From IMG/VR virus record IMGVR_UViG_3300037171_000075, positions 1 to 24,458 of that record: a DNA stretch of 24,458 bases. The stretch is one strand, 5' to 3'. The stretch comes from a virus. Each line of letters starts with the position of its first letter. The stretch's first letter is position 1. The notes under the pieces are model-generated. The model worked only from the letters and a program-made list of their open reading frames with translations. It had not been told where the DNA came from and ran no database searches. This document shows, piece by piece, positions 11,402-19,669 of the stretch. Position numbers and translations under genes: made by a program.

Positions 11402-11622
11402 TCGAAGTCGAGCCGATGTCGTTCCTGAAAGCCAAGGGCACGTTTCAGGAACTGCGCGTCGAGCGAGACATTTCCGGCGGCGTGAGGGTGATCCTCGGCG
11501 CCGCCGGCTGTGTGTTGTCGCCGCAGGACGCCATCAAGCTCGGCTCGGCGATTCTCAAGGCGGCCGACTGCAACGTGGACTATCAGGGCGATCCGCTCAC
11601 CAAGAGGTCATTGAGGCTATGA
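11398..11622 (+). CDS. Small phage protein of unknown function
   Basis: This 74-aa protein is predicted to be beta-rich in the middle (GTFQELRVERDISGGVRVIL) with a C-terminal helix (SPQDAIKLGSAILKAADC). No family is recognised. It is coupled on both sides by ATGA overlaps and belongs to the set of genes preceding the large terminase. Confidence 0.7.
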   Translation: MIEVEPMSFLKAKGTFQELRVERDISGGVRVILGAAGCVLSPQDAIKLGSAILKAADCNVDYQGDPLTKRSLRL

Positions 11623-12404
11623 GCATCACGATCCAGCGGCCAGTCAACGACAATCGGCCGGGAGTGGCGGCGGAGTTCGTGCGCATCCCGGAAGCCTTCT
11701 TGAAGGTCTATTCGCAGGAACTGCTCGATTGGGCGTCGGGGCTCGAAACGAAGGGGCAGTTCCTGGAGGTCATGCTGTGGAACCCGCCAGGCGCCACTTC
11801 GGTTCTCGCCGCCGGCCACCAGGGCAAGGTCAAGCTGCGCTGCGACGTCACGGTCAACCCCGCCAACAAGGCGGTGCGGCTGGTGATCCAGCCCGACGAC
11901 GAGGCTGACGCGGCGCGCGTCGCCAAGCACTGCGAAGACCTGCCGGGGATCATGCGGGCGCACCGGGCGGCGGCGGAGGCCAATCGCAACAAGCCGCGCG
12001 GCGCGGTGTCGGCCGTGTTCAGCCTTCCCGAGTACTTCGTCCAGCGCTACGGCTTTGAGTTGCGCGAGTGGGGCCGAAACCTCAAGAAAATTGGCCTCGT
12101 CAAGACGATTGTCCTGCGCGAGGGGACCTTGAGCGACCTGTCGCCCGACCCCGAGATTGGCGCCGTGCTGCTCGGCGTGAAGCTCAAGGCGAAGATCGAA
12201 CGGATGGACAACGGCGTCGACCTGCGGCTGATCATCGCGCCCGCCACGGAAAAGGACGAAATGATCATCGCCAAGCACTGTGAGAAGATGACCCGCGTGG
12301 GAATCCCCGCCGTCGCCAGCCTCGTCGAACCGCCGCGGCCCGGAATGCCGGCATTCCCCAACATCATCGGCGCGCCGCCGCCGCCGGCCGACGGGGGCGT
12401 GTGA
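11619..12404 (+). CDS. Phage protein with an internal domain duplication
   Basis: This 261-aa protein contains two related halves of about 95 residues. Residues 15-110 begin AEFVRIPEAFLKVYSQELLD and end ARVAKHCEDLP. Residues 125-228 begin AVFSLPEYFVQRYGFELREW and end MIIAKHCEKMT. Both run helix, W-G/A segment, beta strands, then the KHCE motif. This is a tandem duplication within one gene. The C-terminus is Pro-rich. Function is unknown. It lies in the coupled set upstream of terminase (ATGA before, TGATG after). Confidence 0.7.
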   Translation: MSITIQRPVNDNRPGVAAEFVRIPEAFLKVYSQELLDWASGLETKGQFLEVMLWNPPGATSVLAAGHQGKVKLRCDVTVNPANKAVRLVIQPDDEADAARVAKHCEDLPGIMRAHRAAAEANRNKPRGAVSAVFSLPEYFVQRYGFELREWGRNLKKIGLVKTIVLREGTLSDLSPDPEIGAVLLGVKLKAKIERMDNGVDLRLIIAPATEKDEMIIAKHCEKMTRVGIPAVASLVEPPRPGMPAFPNIIGAPPPPADGGV

Positions 12405-12988
12405 TGTCCAGCGGCGACAAGCCCTCCGAAGCCGCGCCGGTCAGCGCCATCGTCTCGCTGTTTCAGAAATACCCCGGCTTGCAGAACTTCCACCCCTGGC
12501 CGTGCATCGTCTCGCGGCAGTTCCTCGTGCCTTACCTCGCCGGCCGATCGACCGACGGGATTGTGACCTACATCGACGAGGGCGTGCCGGCGCGGCTCAA
12601 GATGGGCGTCGAGCCCGACAAGTACCTCTGCTGCCACGAGGGCCTTGAGTGGTGGATGATGACGCGGCTCGACAAGGCTTATTGGGAAGGGCCGGGCGCC
12701 AAGTCCGCTCACTGGTGGGCGACCGGCTTCGAGCACATGAACCTCAAGCTTGACGGGTGGTCAGATCAGGACATCGATGCCTACGAAAAAGAACTGGCAA
12801 GCTACGTCTCGGAAACCGAGAGCGAAAGAATTTCGGCTGAAACCGTCCCGCCAGACCTCTATCAAGGCCCCTATGAGCCCGCCGGCGACAGCGACAAGGC
12901 CGAAGACGACGATGACGCCAAAATCCTGCCAATCCTCCGCGCCGCCCGCGCGCGCCTGATGCAGGTCCAGGAAGCGAGAATGCCGTGA
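12404..12988 (+). CDS. Conserved phage protein upstream of terminase
   Basis: This 194-aa protein has DGIVTYIDEGVPARLKMGVEP with DKYLCCHEGLEWWMM and WWATGFEHMN, conserved in phages directly upstream of large terminase. The C-terminal 70 residues are acidic and disordered. The His-Glu pair (CHEGLEW, then AHWWATGFEH) resembles a metal site, but no activity is known. It could act as a terminase partner by position. A GTG at 12401 is an alternative start. It overlaps terminase by GTGA. Confidence 0.7.
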   Translation: MSSGDKPSEAAPVSAIVSLFQKYPGLQNFHPWPCIVSRQFLVPYLAGRSTDGIVTYIDEGVPARLKMGVEPDKYLCCHEGLEWWMMTRLDKAYWEGPGAKSAHWWATGFEHMNLKLDGWSDQDIDAYEKELASYVSETESERISAETVPPDLYQGPYEPAGDSDKAEDDDDAKILPILRAARARLMQVQEARMP

Positions 12989-14481
12989 GTTCCGTCTTCA
13001 ATTTCATCGGCGGCACCAAGGCGGCAGATTTCATCCTCGCCAATCATCCGGTGGATTATATTGGCGGCCCGATCGGCAGCGGCAAGACTAAGGCTATGTG
13101 TCTGCGTGTCGGCCGCCACGCCCAAGAACAGCGGCCAAGCCCCAAAGACGGCGTTAGGTATACGCGCTTCGCGATGGTGCGCAATACGATGCCTGATTTG
13201 AAACGTTCTACAATCCGTACTTGGCTGGAGACCTACCCGGAAGACACATACGGTCGCTTTACTTATGGCGCGACGATGGGCCACAAGCTGCGCTATCCCT
13301 TCAAGGATGGCCCGGTCCATTGCGAGGTCGACTTTATCTCGCTCGACAAGACCGACGACGTCAAGAAGCTGCGCTCGACCGAGTATACCGGCGTATGCTT
13401 CAACGAACTGCCCTTCATCGAGAAGGAATTGTTCGACGAGGCCGACTCGCGCTTGCGCTACCCGCCGCAGGAACATGGCGGCCCGACGTGGCGCGGCGTG
13501 CTCGGCGACGGCAACGCGCCCGACGAGGACCACTGGCTCGCCACGATGGCCTATGGGCTCGACCCGCCGGTTGGTCTGGCTGAGGCCGATCGCGCGCTGT
13601 ACGAATGGCCGGACTCGTGGGGCCTGTACATGCAGCCCGCCGCGCTGATCGAGGAGTTCGACGCGCGCGGCCAGATCACCGGCTACCACATCAACCCCGA
13701 GGCCGAAAACCTAAAGAACCTGCCGGCCGACTATTACGATCGCCAACTGCGCGGCAAGACGAAGGCGTGGATCGACTCGCGCCTGATGAACCGCGTCGCC
13801 CTGGTCGCCGAGGGCCAGCCGGTTTGGCCGATGTTCCGGCGTGAGTTCCATGTCTCGCGCGAGGCGCTGCGGCCGTTCCCCAATTACGACGTGCAGGTCG
13901 GCCTCGACTTTGGCCGCGTCCACCCCGCCGCCGTGTTCGCCCAAGAGGTCGGCGGGCGCGTCTACGTCCAATACGAAATGCTTGGGTTCAACGAGGGGCC
14001 GTCGGTCTTCGCGCCGAAGGTACAGAAGTTCCTGACGCAGCACTACCCAGGCCAGAAGGTTCGGTTCGTCGGCGATCCTAAGGGCCGCGACAAGCACGAC
14101 GAGCAATCGGCCTACGAGATTTGGGCCGCGCACGGGATGCCCGTGATCCCGGCCCCGGTGCCGATGAACGACATCGAGAAACGTGTCGAGGCAGTCGCCT
14201 TCGCGCTCAACGACAACCCGGCCGGCGTCAACCGCGTCGTCATCTCGCCGGTCTGCCGAACGCTGGTCGTCGGCATGTCCGGCCGCTACCATTTGGAACG
14301 AGAAGAAAAAGGCGTGCTAAAGCCTTCAAAAGACAGGTACTCCGACTTGTGTGACGCCCTCCAATACTTAATTTTAGGCCTCGGCGACGGGCGCCGCATG
14401 ATCGGCCTCAGCCCGATCGGCTTGGTCATGCCGGCCAAGATCGGCCGTATGCGCCGGACGATGCGCCGGATTGCCGGCTGA
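12985..14481 (+). CDS. terL: Terminase large subunit
   Basis: This 498-aa protein is the ATP-driven DNA packaging motor. The ATPase domain shows Walker A GGPIGSGKT (residues 27-35) and Walker B GVCFNE (136-141). The nuclease domain shows the acidic triad positions VGLDFG (Asp308), FVGDPKG (Asp364) and DLCDAL (454-459). Length is normal for the family. The GTG start overlaps the preceding stop, and the stop overlaps the next ATG (TGATG). No small terminase is adjacent; the HTH protein at 6572 is the best candidate in the window. Confidence 0.95.
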   Translation: MSSVFNFIGGTKAADFILANHPVDYIGGPIGSGKTKAMCLRVGRHAQEQRPSPKDGVRYTRFAMVRNTMPDLKRSTIRTWLETYPEDTYGRFTYGATMGHKLRYPFKDGPVHCEVDFISLDKTDDVKKLRSTEYTGVCFNELPFIEKELFDEADSRLRYPPQEHGGPTWRGVLGDGNAPDEDHWLATMAYGLDPPVGLAEADRALYEWPDSWGLYMQPAALIEEFDARGQITGYHINPEAENLKNLPADYYDRQLRGKTKAWIDSRLMNRVALVAEGQPVWPMFRREFHVSREALRPFPNYDVQVGLDFGRVHPAAVFAQEVGGRVYVQYEMLGFNEGPSVFAPKVQKFLTQHYPGQKVRFVGDPKGRDKHDEQSAYEIWAAHGMPVIPAPVPMNDIEKRVEAVAFALNDNPAGVNRVVISPVCRTLVVGMSGRYHLEREEKGVLKPSKDRYSDLCDALQYLILGLGDGRRMIGLSPIGLVMPAKIGRMRRTMRRIAG

Positions 14482-14963
14482 TGGACCAGATCGAGCCGGT
14501 CGGCGCGGCCGAGCCCGCCGGATGGTTCGTCGTCTTCCACCCCGACGCCTCGTCGCGCTGGCTGTCCGCGCTGGCGATGGGCCACTTCAAGCACGTCTCG
14601 GCCTTCACCTATGTCCCGGTCGGCGACTGCTGGCTGTTCCTCGACGCCGAGTGGACCGGGCTGCGGATCGTCCACGCGAAGCATGAGATCGCGCGCCAGC
14701 AGATCGCGCGCTACGCCGCTCACTGCGTCATCGTCAAATGCAGGCGCGCCGACGCCCCGATGAGCTGGCGCGGCCGCGCCGGCTTCACCTGCGTCTCGGC
14801 GGTCAAGCATTTGCTCCGCGTCAGGACCGGATCATTGCGGCCTGACGCACTCTATCGCCATCTGCTCGCCAACGGAGGCGAGTTGTTCGATGGGCGCACC
14901 AAAGATTCCTGTCGACCCGATGCTGGCGCAAGAGCAACAGCAGGCGCAGACCAGCCTCGATAA
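14481..14963 (+). CDS. Conserved phage protein after terminase
   Basis: This 160-aa protein has segments WFVVFHPDASSRWLSALAMG, HFKHVSAF and CVSAVKHLLRVR, which are familiar from small proteins between terminase and portal in podoviruses. The pattern of Cys, His and Trp is conserved but no catalytic role is known. The last 25 residues overlap the next gene in another frame and look random, so the functional part probably ends near residue 135. Confidence 0.75.
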   Translation: MDQIEPVGAAEPAGWFVVFHPDASSRWLSALAMGHFKHVSAFTYVPVGDCWLFLDAEWTGLRIVHAKHEIARQQIARYAAHCVIVKCRRADAPMSWRGRAGFTCVSAVKHLLRVRTGSLRPDALYRHLLANGGELFDGRTKDSCRPDAGARATAGADQPR

Positions 14964-15102
14964 CCAACTCCAGACGCAGACGCAGGGCGACATGGCGTCG
15001 CTGATGGCGCGCTACGGCACGCAACTCGCGATCGCCGGCGGCACAACTTCCCCGCTCGTCTCGACCCTCACTGGCGGCATCGCGCCCGGCAAGGCCGCCT
15101 GA
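14890..15102 (+). CDS. Small Gln-rich phage protein before portal
   Basis: This 70-aa protein has a Gln-rich N-terminal helix (MLAQEQQQAQTSLDNQLQ) and a Gly/Thr-rich C-terminus. GGAGG lies 11 bases upstream. Position immediately before the portal gene and composition match small proteins of podovirus head modules that may be virion components. It overlaps the previous gene by 74 bases. Confidence 0.65.
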   Translation: MGAPKIPVDPMLAQEQQQAQTSLDNQLQTQTQGDMASLMARYGTQLAIAGGTTSPLVSTLTGGIAPGKAA

Positions 15103-15105
15103 CCT

Positions 15106-16743
15106 ATGGCAGAAATCCCCTCGACGACCAATTCCGTTCAGAGCGAAGCCGCCTCGACCGGCCAGGCGAAGGACCTGCAACAGCAGGCAGTTGCGCGTCT
15201 CGCCGCGGCGCGAACATGGAAGTCATACATCGAACTCGACGTGAAGGAGTGCTATTTTCTGGCGGCGCCGAATCGCCAGCGCCAGATTTCCTCGATGACG
15301 TCGCCGAGCCAGGCGCGCATGTTGGATGCGCCTGAACTCAACACCGACGAAACCTTTATCATCGTTGAGGATTTTGTCACGGCGGTCGTCGGCGCGTTCA
15401 TGCCGGAAGCCGAGCCGTGGTGCGAGCGCGGGCCGGGCATGGACCTGCCGGGCGGCGCCGAAGGGCCGGTTTGGCGCAAGGTCCGCGACCAGATCAAGAA
15501 GGACGATCAGGCGATCTTCGCCGCGATGAAGGCGTCGAACCTTTATCCTGAAATCCCGAAAGCCTTCAACCCTGACCTCGCGATCGGCACGGCTGCCGTG
15601 TGGGTCGAGCGCCCGCATCCGGCCTCGGCGATCACGGTTTCAGCCATTCCTTTCCGAGAACTCGAAATCGACCTCGGACCCTATGGCGAGGTCGACTACC
15701 GCGCCGCCGTGCGTTTCACTAGGAACCACTACGTCCGCGAACTCGTTGGCGAGGAAGTGTGGAAGAAGGTGCCTCCCGAGGTCAAGAAGAAGCACGAGGA
15801 CAAGCCGTCCGACCGGACGCAGGTGATTTGGGCCTTCTGGCGTGATTGGGAGGACAAATCGGACGAGGTTTGGCAGCACGTCATCATGATTGGCAACGAG
15901 GTCATTCACGACGCCAAATGTGTCGGCGAGGGCTCGTGCCCGTTGCTGGTCATGCGATTTGGCGCGACGGCAGACTGGCCGCACGGCGTCGGTCCGCTGA
16001 TCAAGGGCCTGCCGAGTTTCCGCCAGATCGACGAACTCGAATATATGCGGACGGTTCACGCCGCGCGCTCGATCATGCCGCCGATCACGTACCCCGACGA
16101 TTCCTTCGCCGCCGTCGAACAGGGCGTCGAGGAAGACATGGCCTATCCGATTCGGCCGGGCTCCGAGGGCGCCGTCAAACCGATCTTCACGGTGCCACCG
16201 CCCGAGGTCGCAAACTACGCCTATCAGGAGAAGATCAAGAAGCTGCGCAAGCTGTTCTTCGTCGACTACCCCGAGCAGACCGGCGACACGCCGCCAACGC
16301 TCGGCCAGTGGCTCGACGAGATGGCGCGCGCGCAGCGCCGCCTTGGGACGCCCGGTCTGCCGTTCTGGCGCGAGGGGCCGGCGCAGATTTTCCTCCGCTT
16401 CAAGTGGCTGCTTGAGAAGGCCGGCGCGATTCAGCCGATCCGCGTTGACGGCCGCGCCGTCGCGACCATGCCGCGCAATCCGGCGCAGGCCGCCGCCGAA
16501 CAGCAGGAAGTCGGGATGGCGATCAAGGCGCTGCAAATCATCGCGCCAACCTTCCCCGAGGAATTCAAGATGTACTGTGACGGCGCCGGAACGATGAAGG
16601 CGATCGTCGACAAGATGCGCGTCGGCCTGATCAAGTGGCGCAATCCCGACCAGGTCAAACAGGCAACCGCGGCGATCGCCCAACTGGCCGGCGCGCGCCA
16701 TGCTGGAGCGCCGCCCAACGAGACCCCAGGGCCTGTCTCATGA
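15106..16743 (+). CDS. Portal (head-to-tail connector) protein
   Basis: This 545-aa protein matches the T7/BPP-1-like podovirus head-to-tail connector family in length. Characteristic segments are RTWKSYIELDVKECYFLAAP, LNTDETFIIVEDFVTAVVGA, FGATADWPHGVGPLIKGLPS and ELEYMRTVHAARSIMPPITY. The protein forms the dodecameric ring through which DNA enters and to which the tail attaches. The C-terminal helical region is followed by a short disordered tail. It starts three bases after the previous gene and overlaps the next by ATGA. Confidence 0.9.
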   Translation: MAEIPSTTNSVQSEAASTGQAKDLQQQAVARLAAARTWKSYIELDVKECYFLAAPNRQRQISSMTSPSQARMLDAPELNTDETFIIVEDFVTAVVGAFMPEAEPWCERGPGMDLPGGAEGPVWRKVRDQIKKDDQAIFAAMKASNLYPEIPKAFNPDLAIGTAAVWVERPHPASAITVSAIPFRELEIDLGPYGEVDYRAAVRFTRNHYVRELVGEEVWKKVPPEVKKKHEDKPSDRTQVIWAFWRDWEDKSDEVWQHVIMIGNEVIHDAKCVGEGSCPLLVMRFGATADWPHGVGPLIKGLPSFRQIDELEYMRTVHAARSIMPPITYPDDSFAAVEQGVEEDMAYPIRPGSEGAVKPIFTVPPPEVANYAYQEKIKKLRKLFFVDYPEQTGDTPPTLGQWLDEMARAQRRLGTPGLPFWREGPAQIFLRFKWLLEKAGAIQPIRVDGRAVATMPRNPAQAAAEQQEVGMAIKALQIIAPTFPEEFKMYCDGAGTMKAIVDKMRVGLIKWRNPDQVKQATAAIAQLAGARHAGAPPNETPGPVS

Positions 16744-17108
16744 ACGAAGTTTCCGACGACGATCTAAAACTGGCGATCGACCGCATTGCGCGCACGCCCG
16801 ACGGCGTGACGCTCTACCTCTATTTGCAGAAGGCGCTCTGCGGCGTCATCAGCGATGGGTCAGAGAGATCATTGCAAGCCGACCACGGTCGCCGCAGTTT
16901 TGCGCGTGATCTAATGGCCCTGATGGCCGAGGGAATTGCTCTAAGTGACCGAAGCCGCCCCGTCACCTTCCGTCTCGCCAGCGCCGTCGAGCGCTCCGGC
17001 CGTCGCATCCCCGGCGCCCGTCTCGTCAGCCGCGACGACTACGTCCCCGGCTTCTCCGACCCCGACGCCGACCCCAACTCCCACGCCGACTCCGGCCGCT
17101 CCGAGTAA
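16740..17108 (+). CDS. Bbp19-like small head-module protein
   Basis: In this 122-aa protein the N-terminal 65 residues (IARTPDGVTLYLYLQKALCG, RRSFARDLMALMAEG) resemble the Bbp19-type family between portal and scaffold in BPP-1-like phages. The C-terminal 55 residues overlap the scaffold gene in another frame and end in an Asp/Ser-rich tail. Both frames are open over 164 bases. The ATG overlaps the portal stop. Confidence 0.65.
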   Translation: MNEVSDDDLKLAIDRIARTPDGVTLYLYLQKALCGVISDGSERSLQADHGRRSFARDLMALMAEGIALSDRSRPVTFRLASAVERSGRRIPGARLVSRDDYVPGFSDPDADPNSHADSGRSE

Positions 17109-17769
17109 CGAGCGGCCGGCTTATATCCCCGAGGCGTATTGGGACGCCGCCGCCGGCAAAGTCAAGGACGCCGAGTTCGCCGCCCACTTCAACGAATTGC
17201 AGACGCGCGTCGCCGCCGATGAATCGCGCCGGTTGACGCTCCCGGCCAAGCCGGAAGACTACAAGATCGAACTGCCGAAGGATTTCACTCTGCCGCAAGG
17301 CGTCGAGTTCAAGATCGACGCCGACAATCCGTTGTGGGCGCAAGGCCAGCAATGGGCGCAGAAAAACGGCCTGACGCAGGAAGCTTTCCAGGAAGCCATT
17401 GCCCTCGTCGCCGGCGACCGCGTCGGCACCGCCGCGCAGATCGAACAGGCGCGCAAGGCCGAGATCGGCAAGCTTGGCGCCAATGGCCCGGCGCGCGTCA
17501 CCGCGATCCAGACCTGGGCGCAGGGCCTGCTCGGCCAGGAGCCCGGCGCGCGCTTCGTCTCGCGCCTGTTCACCGCCGCCGACGTCCAGATGGCCGAATC
17601 GCTGATCGCCAAGTTCACCGGCTCGGGCACGTTCAAGAGCGGCGGACGCGAGCCGCCGGAAGCGTTTGGTAAGCTGTCCGAGGAAGCCTACGGCAAGCTC
17701 AGCCTGCCGGAACGCCTCGACTACGCGCGCGCCCAAACGGCTGCGAAGCTAGGCAAGAAGGTCGCCTGA
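16945..17769 (+). CDS. Head scaffolding protein
   Basis: This 274-aa protein has an N-terminus (residues 1-57) that is Ala/Ser/Pro-rich and ends in a Thr-Pro repeat. The segment ERPAYIPEAYWDAAAGKVKD, LPAKPEDYKIELPKDF and a long helical C-terminal half then follow. This is the layout of podovirus scaffolding proteins, which direct capsid assembly and leave the head. Position just before the major capsid gene supports this. The GTG start has GAGGGA ten bases upstream, and the first 164 bases are shared with the Bbp19-like gene. Confidence 0.8.
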   Translation: MTEAAPSPSVSPAPSSAPAVASPAPVSSAATTTSPASPTPTPTPTPTPTPAAPSNERPAYIPEAYWDAAAGKVKDAEFAAHFNELQTRVAADESRRLTLPAKPEDYKIELPKDFTLPQGVEFKIDADNPLWAQGQQWAQKNGLTQEAFQEAIALVAGDRVGTAAQIEQARKAEIGKLGANGPARVTAIQTWAQGLLGQEPGARFVSRLFTAADVQMAESLIAKFTGSGTFKSGGREPPEAFGKLSEEAYGKLSLPERLDYARAQTAAKLGKKVA

Positions 17770-17770
17770 C

Positions 17771-17989
17771 ATGACCGTTTTCGTCGCCACCTTCGTCGAC
17801 CAGGCCTTCGACAAGAAGTCGGCCGAGGTCACCTATATCGCGCGCATGCTGCGCAAGATGGCCGACGATGTCCAAAAGACGCAGGGGACGGTCAGCGCCG
17901 CGACCTCCGTGCTGCTTCCCAACGCGGCGGGAACGGCGAACACCGCTGTCGCTTCGTGGACCTACACGGCAAGCGCGTCCAATCCGTGA
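17771..17989 (+). CDS. Small phage protein between scaffold and capsid
   Basis: This 72-aa protein has an N-terminal beta/helix segment (FVATFVDQAFDKKSAEVTYI) and an Ala/Thr/Ser-rich C-terminus. It begins one base after the scaffold stop. No function is known; small genes at this position occur in related head modules. Confidence 0.65.
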   Translation: MTVFVATFVDQAFDKKSAEVTYIARMLRKMADDVQKTQGTVSAATSVLLPNAAGTANTAVASWTYTASASNP

Positions 17990-18006
17990 TCTGAAAGGGA
18001 ATTCCG

Positions 18007-18960
18007 ATGGCCGTCTCGAACCTCATGACCCTCACGGAATACGCCAAGGGAATGGCGCCGGAGGACGTTCGCCGCCCCGTGATCGAGATGTTCACGCAGT
18101 ACAGCGACGTTTTCGAGGTCATGCCCTTTGAAGGGCTCAAGGGATCGAAGTACGTCGGCTACCGCGAAGCCGCGCTGGCTACGCCGGTGTTCCGCGCCGT
18201 CAACGAGGCGTCTTCGTCCGGGCATGGCGTGATCTCGCCGTTCGACGAGGCGACCTACATCATCGACCACGACATCGACATCGACCGTGCGATCCAGGAT
18301 CGCTTCGGCCCCGAGCGGCGCAATTACGAAGAGCGAATGGGTATCACCGCCTTCGCCCGCCTGTGGATCGACACCTTCGTCAAGGGCGATCAGTCGGTCA
18401 ACGCGCGCGTCTTCAACGGCCTCCAGGTCCGCGCGCAGAAGTTCGGCCGGCTCTACTACAACTCGACGGCCTCCGGCGGCGCGGCCCTGTCGCTCGCCAA
18501 CCTCGACACGATGCTCAACAACCTGTCGGGCAAGTCCGGCACGCGCTACCTATTCGTTCCCTTCCTGTCGCTGCCGCTGTGGATTCAGGCGGCGCGCAAC
18601 CAGGCGCTGACCGGCTACGTCATGCAGACCTGGGACGAGATCGGGCGGCCGAAACTGACCTACGCAGGCATCCGGCTTCTCTACGGCTACCCCAAGGACG
18701 ACCAGGTTCCCGTCCTCCAGTTCAACGAAGTCGCCTACGGCACCGGCTCGGCGGTCACGTCGTCGATCTACGGCATGACCCTCGGCGAAGGGATGTTGCG
18801 CGGCATCTACGTCCGCAACCTGACGCCCGAAGACGTCGGCCTGCTGGAAGACAGAAAAACGTATAGGACCCACATCTCTTGGGACGTCGGCCTGGTCGAC
18901 GAGTTCAAGTATTGCCTGACTCGGATGACGAGTTGGACAAATGCTCCCATCGTTGCTTGA
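18007..18960 (+). CDS. Major capsid protein
   Basis: This 317-aa protein has a strong ribosome-binding site (AAAGGGA). The length, its place after the scaffold, and the segments DVFEVMPFEGLKGSKYVGYR, DIDIDRAIQDRFGPE and SLANLDTMLNNLSGKSGTRY fit the HK97-fold capsid proteins of BPP-1-like podoviruses. The C-terminal KTYRTHISWDVGLVDEF is also typical. The final codons are AT-richer, and a homing endonuclease remnant follows five bases after the stop. Confidence 0.85.
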   Translation: MAVSNLMTLTEYAKGMAPEDVRRPVIEMFTQYSDVFEVMPFEGLKGSKYVGYREAALATPVFRAVNEASSSGHGVISPFDEATYIIDHDIDIDRAIQDRFGPERRNYEERMGITAFARLWIDTFVKGDQSVNARVFNGLQVRAQKFGRLYYNSTASGGAALSLANLDTMLNNLSGKSGTRYLFVPFLSLPLWIQAARNQALTGYVMQTWDEIGRPKLTYAGIRLLYGYPKDDQVPVLQFNEVAYGTGSAVTSSIYGMTLGEGMLRGIYVRNLTPEDVGLLEDRKTYRTHISWDVGLVDEFKYCLTRMTSWTNAPIVA

Positions 18961-18965
18961 AGAAA

Positions 18966-19128
18966 ATGCTTACTTATCAAAGACTTAGAGAATTGCTCGA
19001 TTACGAGCCGCAGACCGGAAAGTTCTTCTGGAAGGTCAGGACGGCTCGTTGCGTCAAGAGAGGCGGCGCACGCGGCCTACGTTGAGAAGGCCAACGAGAT
19101 TTTTGGCGAGTTCGCCCGAGCGGCATGA
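18966..19128 (+). pseudogene. HNH homing endonuclease remnant with internal deletion
   Basis: The first frame (18966-19085) encodes the typical N-terminus of phage HNH/AP2 endonucleases: LTYQRLRELLDYEPQTGKFF then WKVRTARCVKR. A second frame over about 19062-19128 encodes their typical C-terminus: EAAHAAYVEKANEIFGEFAR. The whole HNH and AP2 core between them is missing and the two ends are out of frame. It lies directly after the major capsid gene, a favoured place for such endonucleases. Confidence 0.85.
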
Positions 19129-19140
19129 GAGGATACGACG

Positions 19141-19668
19141 ATGGGTGACAGAACCTACGCAGTCGACGCCAACAACTTCCTGTCCGACGGCGCCGCCGCT
19201 CTGACGGTATCCGGTTACGCGCAGTATGGCGGCGCGGACGGCATCATCGATTGTGGCGGCAACCAGAACATCACGGTTACGCTGCCCTCGATCGCCGCCT
19301 CGTCCAGCATCACGCCGCAGCAACAGCGCATTGACGCCGCTGTGGTTATCGATGTCACCGCAATCGTCGTCACGTCGGGCTGCTACTACAAGCTGATGGT
19401 GCTGGTCTCGAACGACCCGGCTTTCGGCGCCACGAACGTCATGCTGGCCGGCGCGCTCCAGCTTGCCATCGCCGGCACCGGCGACGTCCCCAACAACTTC
19501 ACCCCGCCGGCGGTCCCCGCGATCGGCGGCAACCGCTACGAGATTCTGTTCTCCAACGAGCAGAACAACGTCAAGTACGAGTACGTCAAGCTGTACGTCG
19601 TCCTTGGCGGCTCGAACGCCTCCATCACCTTCAAGGCCTTTATGGCCATCCTCCCGGCGATGCAGTAA
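19141..19668 (+). CDS. Bbp16-like capsid cement protein
   Basis: This 175-aa protein is beta-rich, with LTVSGYAQYGGADGIIDCGG, NITVTLPSIA and a C-terminal KYEYVKLYVVLGGSNASITF pattern. It follows the major capsid gene as Bbp16-family cement proteins do, and those trimeric proteins stabilise the mature head. The family call rests on order and general pattern. GAGAGGA lies upstream of the ATG. Confidence 0.65.
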   Translation: MGDRTYAVDANNFLSDGAAALTVSGYAQYGGADGIIDCGGNQNITVTLPSIAASSSITPQQQRIDAAVVIDVTAIVVTSGCYYKLMVLVSNDPAFGATNVMLAGALQLAIAGTGDVPNNFTPPAVPAIGGNRYEILFSNEQNNVKYEYVKLYVVLGGSNASITFKAFMAILPAMQ

Positions 19669-19669
19669 C

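Noticed and set aside
17045-17100. Relation between the hexamer array and the Pro-Thr codons of the scaffold gene
   Set aside because: Both contain CCGACC-like hexamers, but the scaffold stretch is short, imperfect and explained by a Thr-Pro linker.
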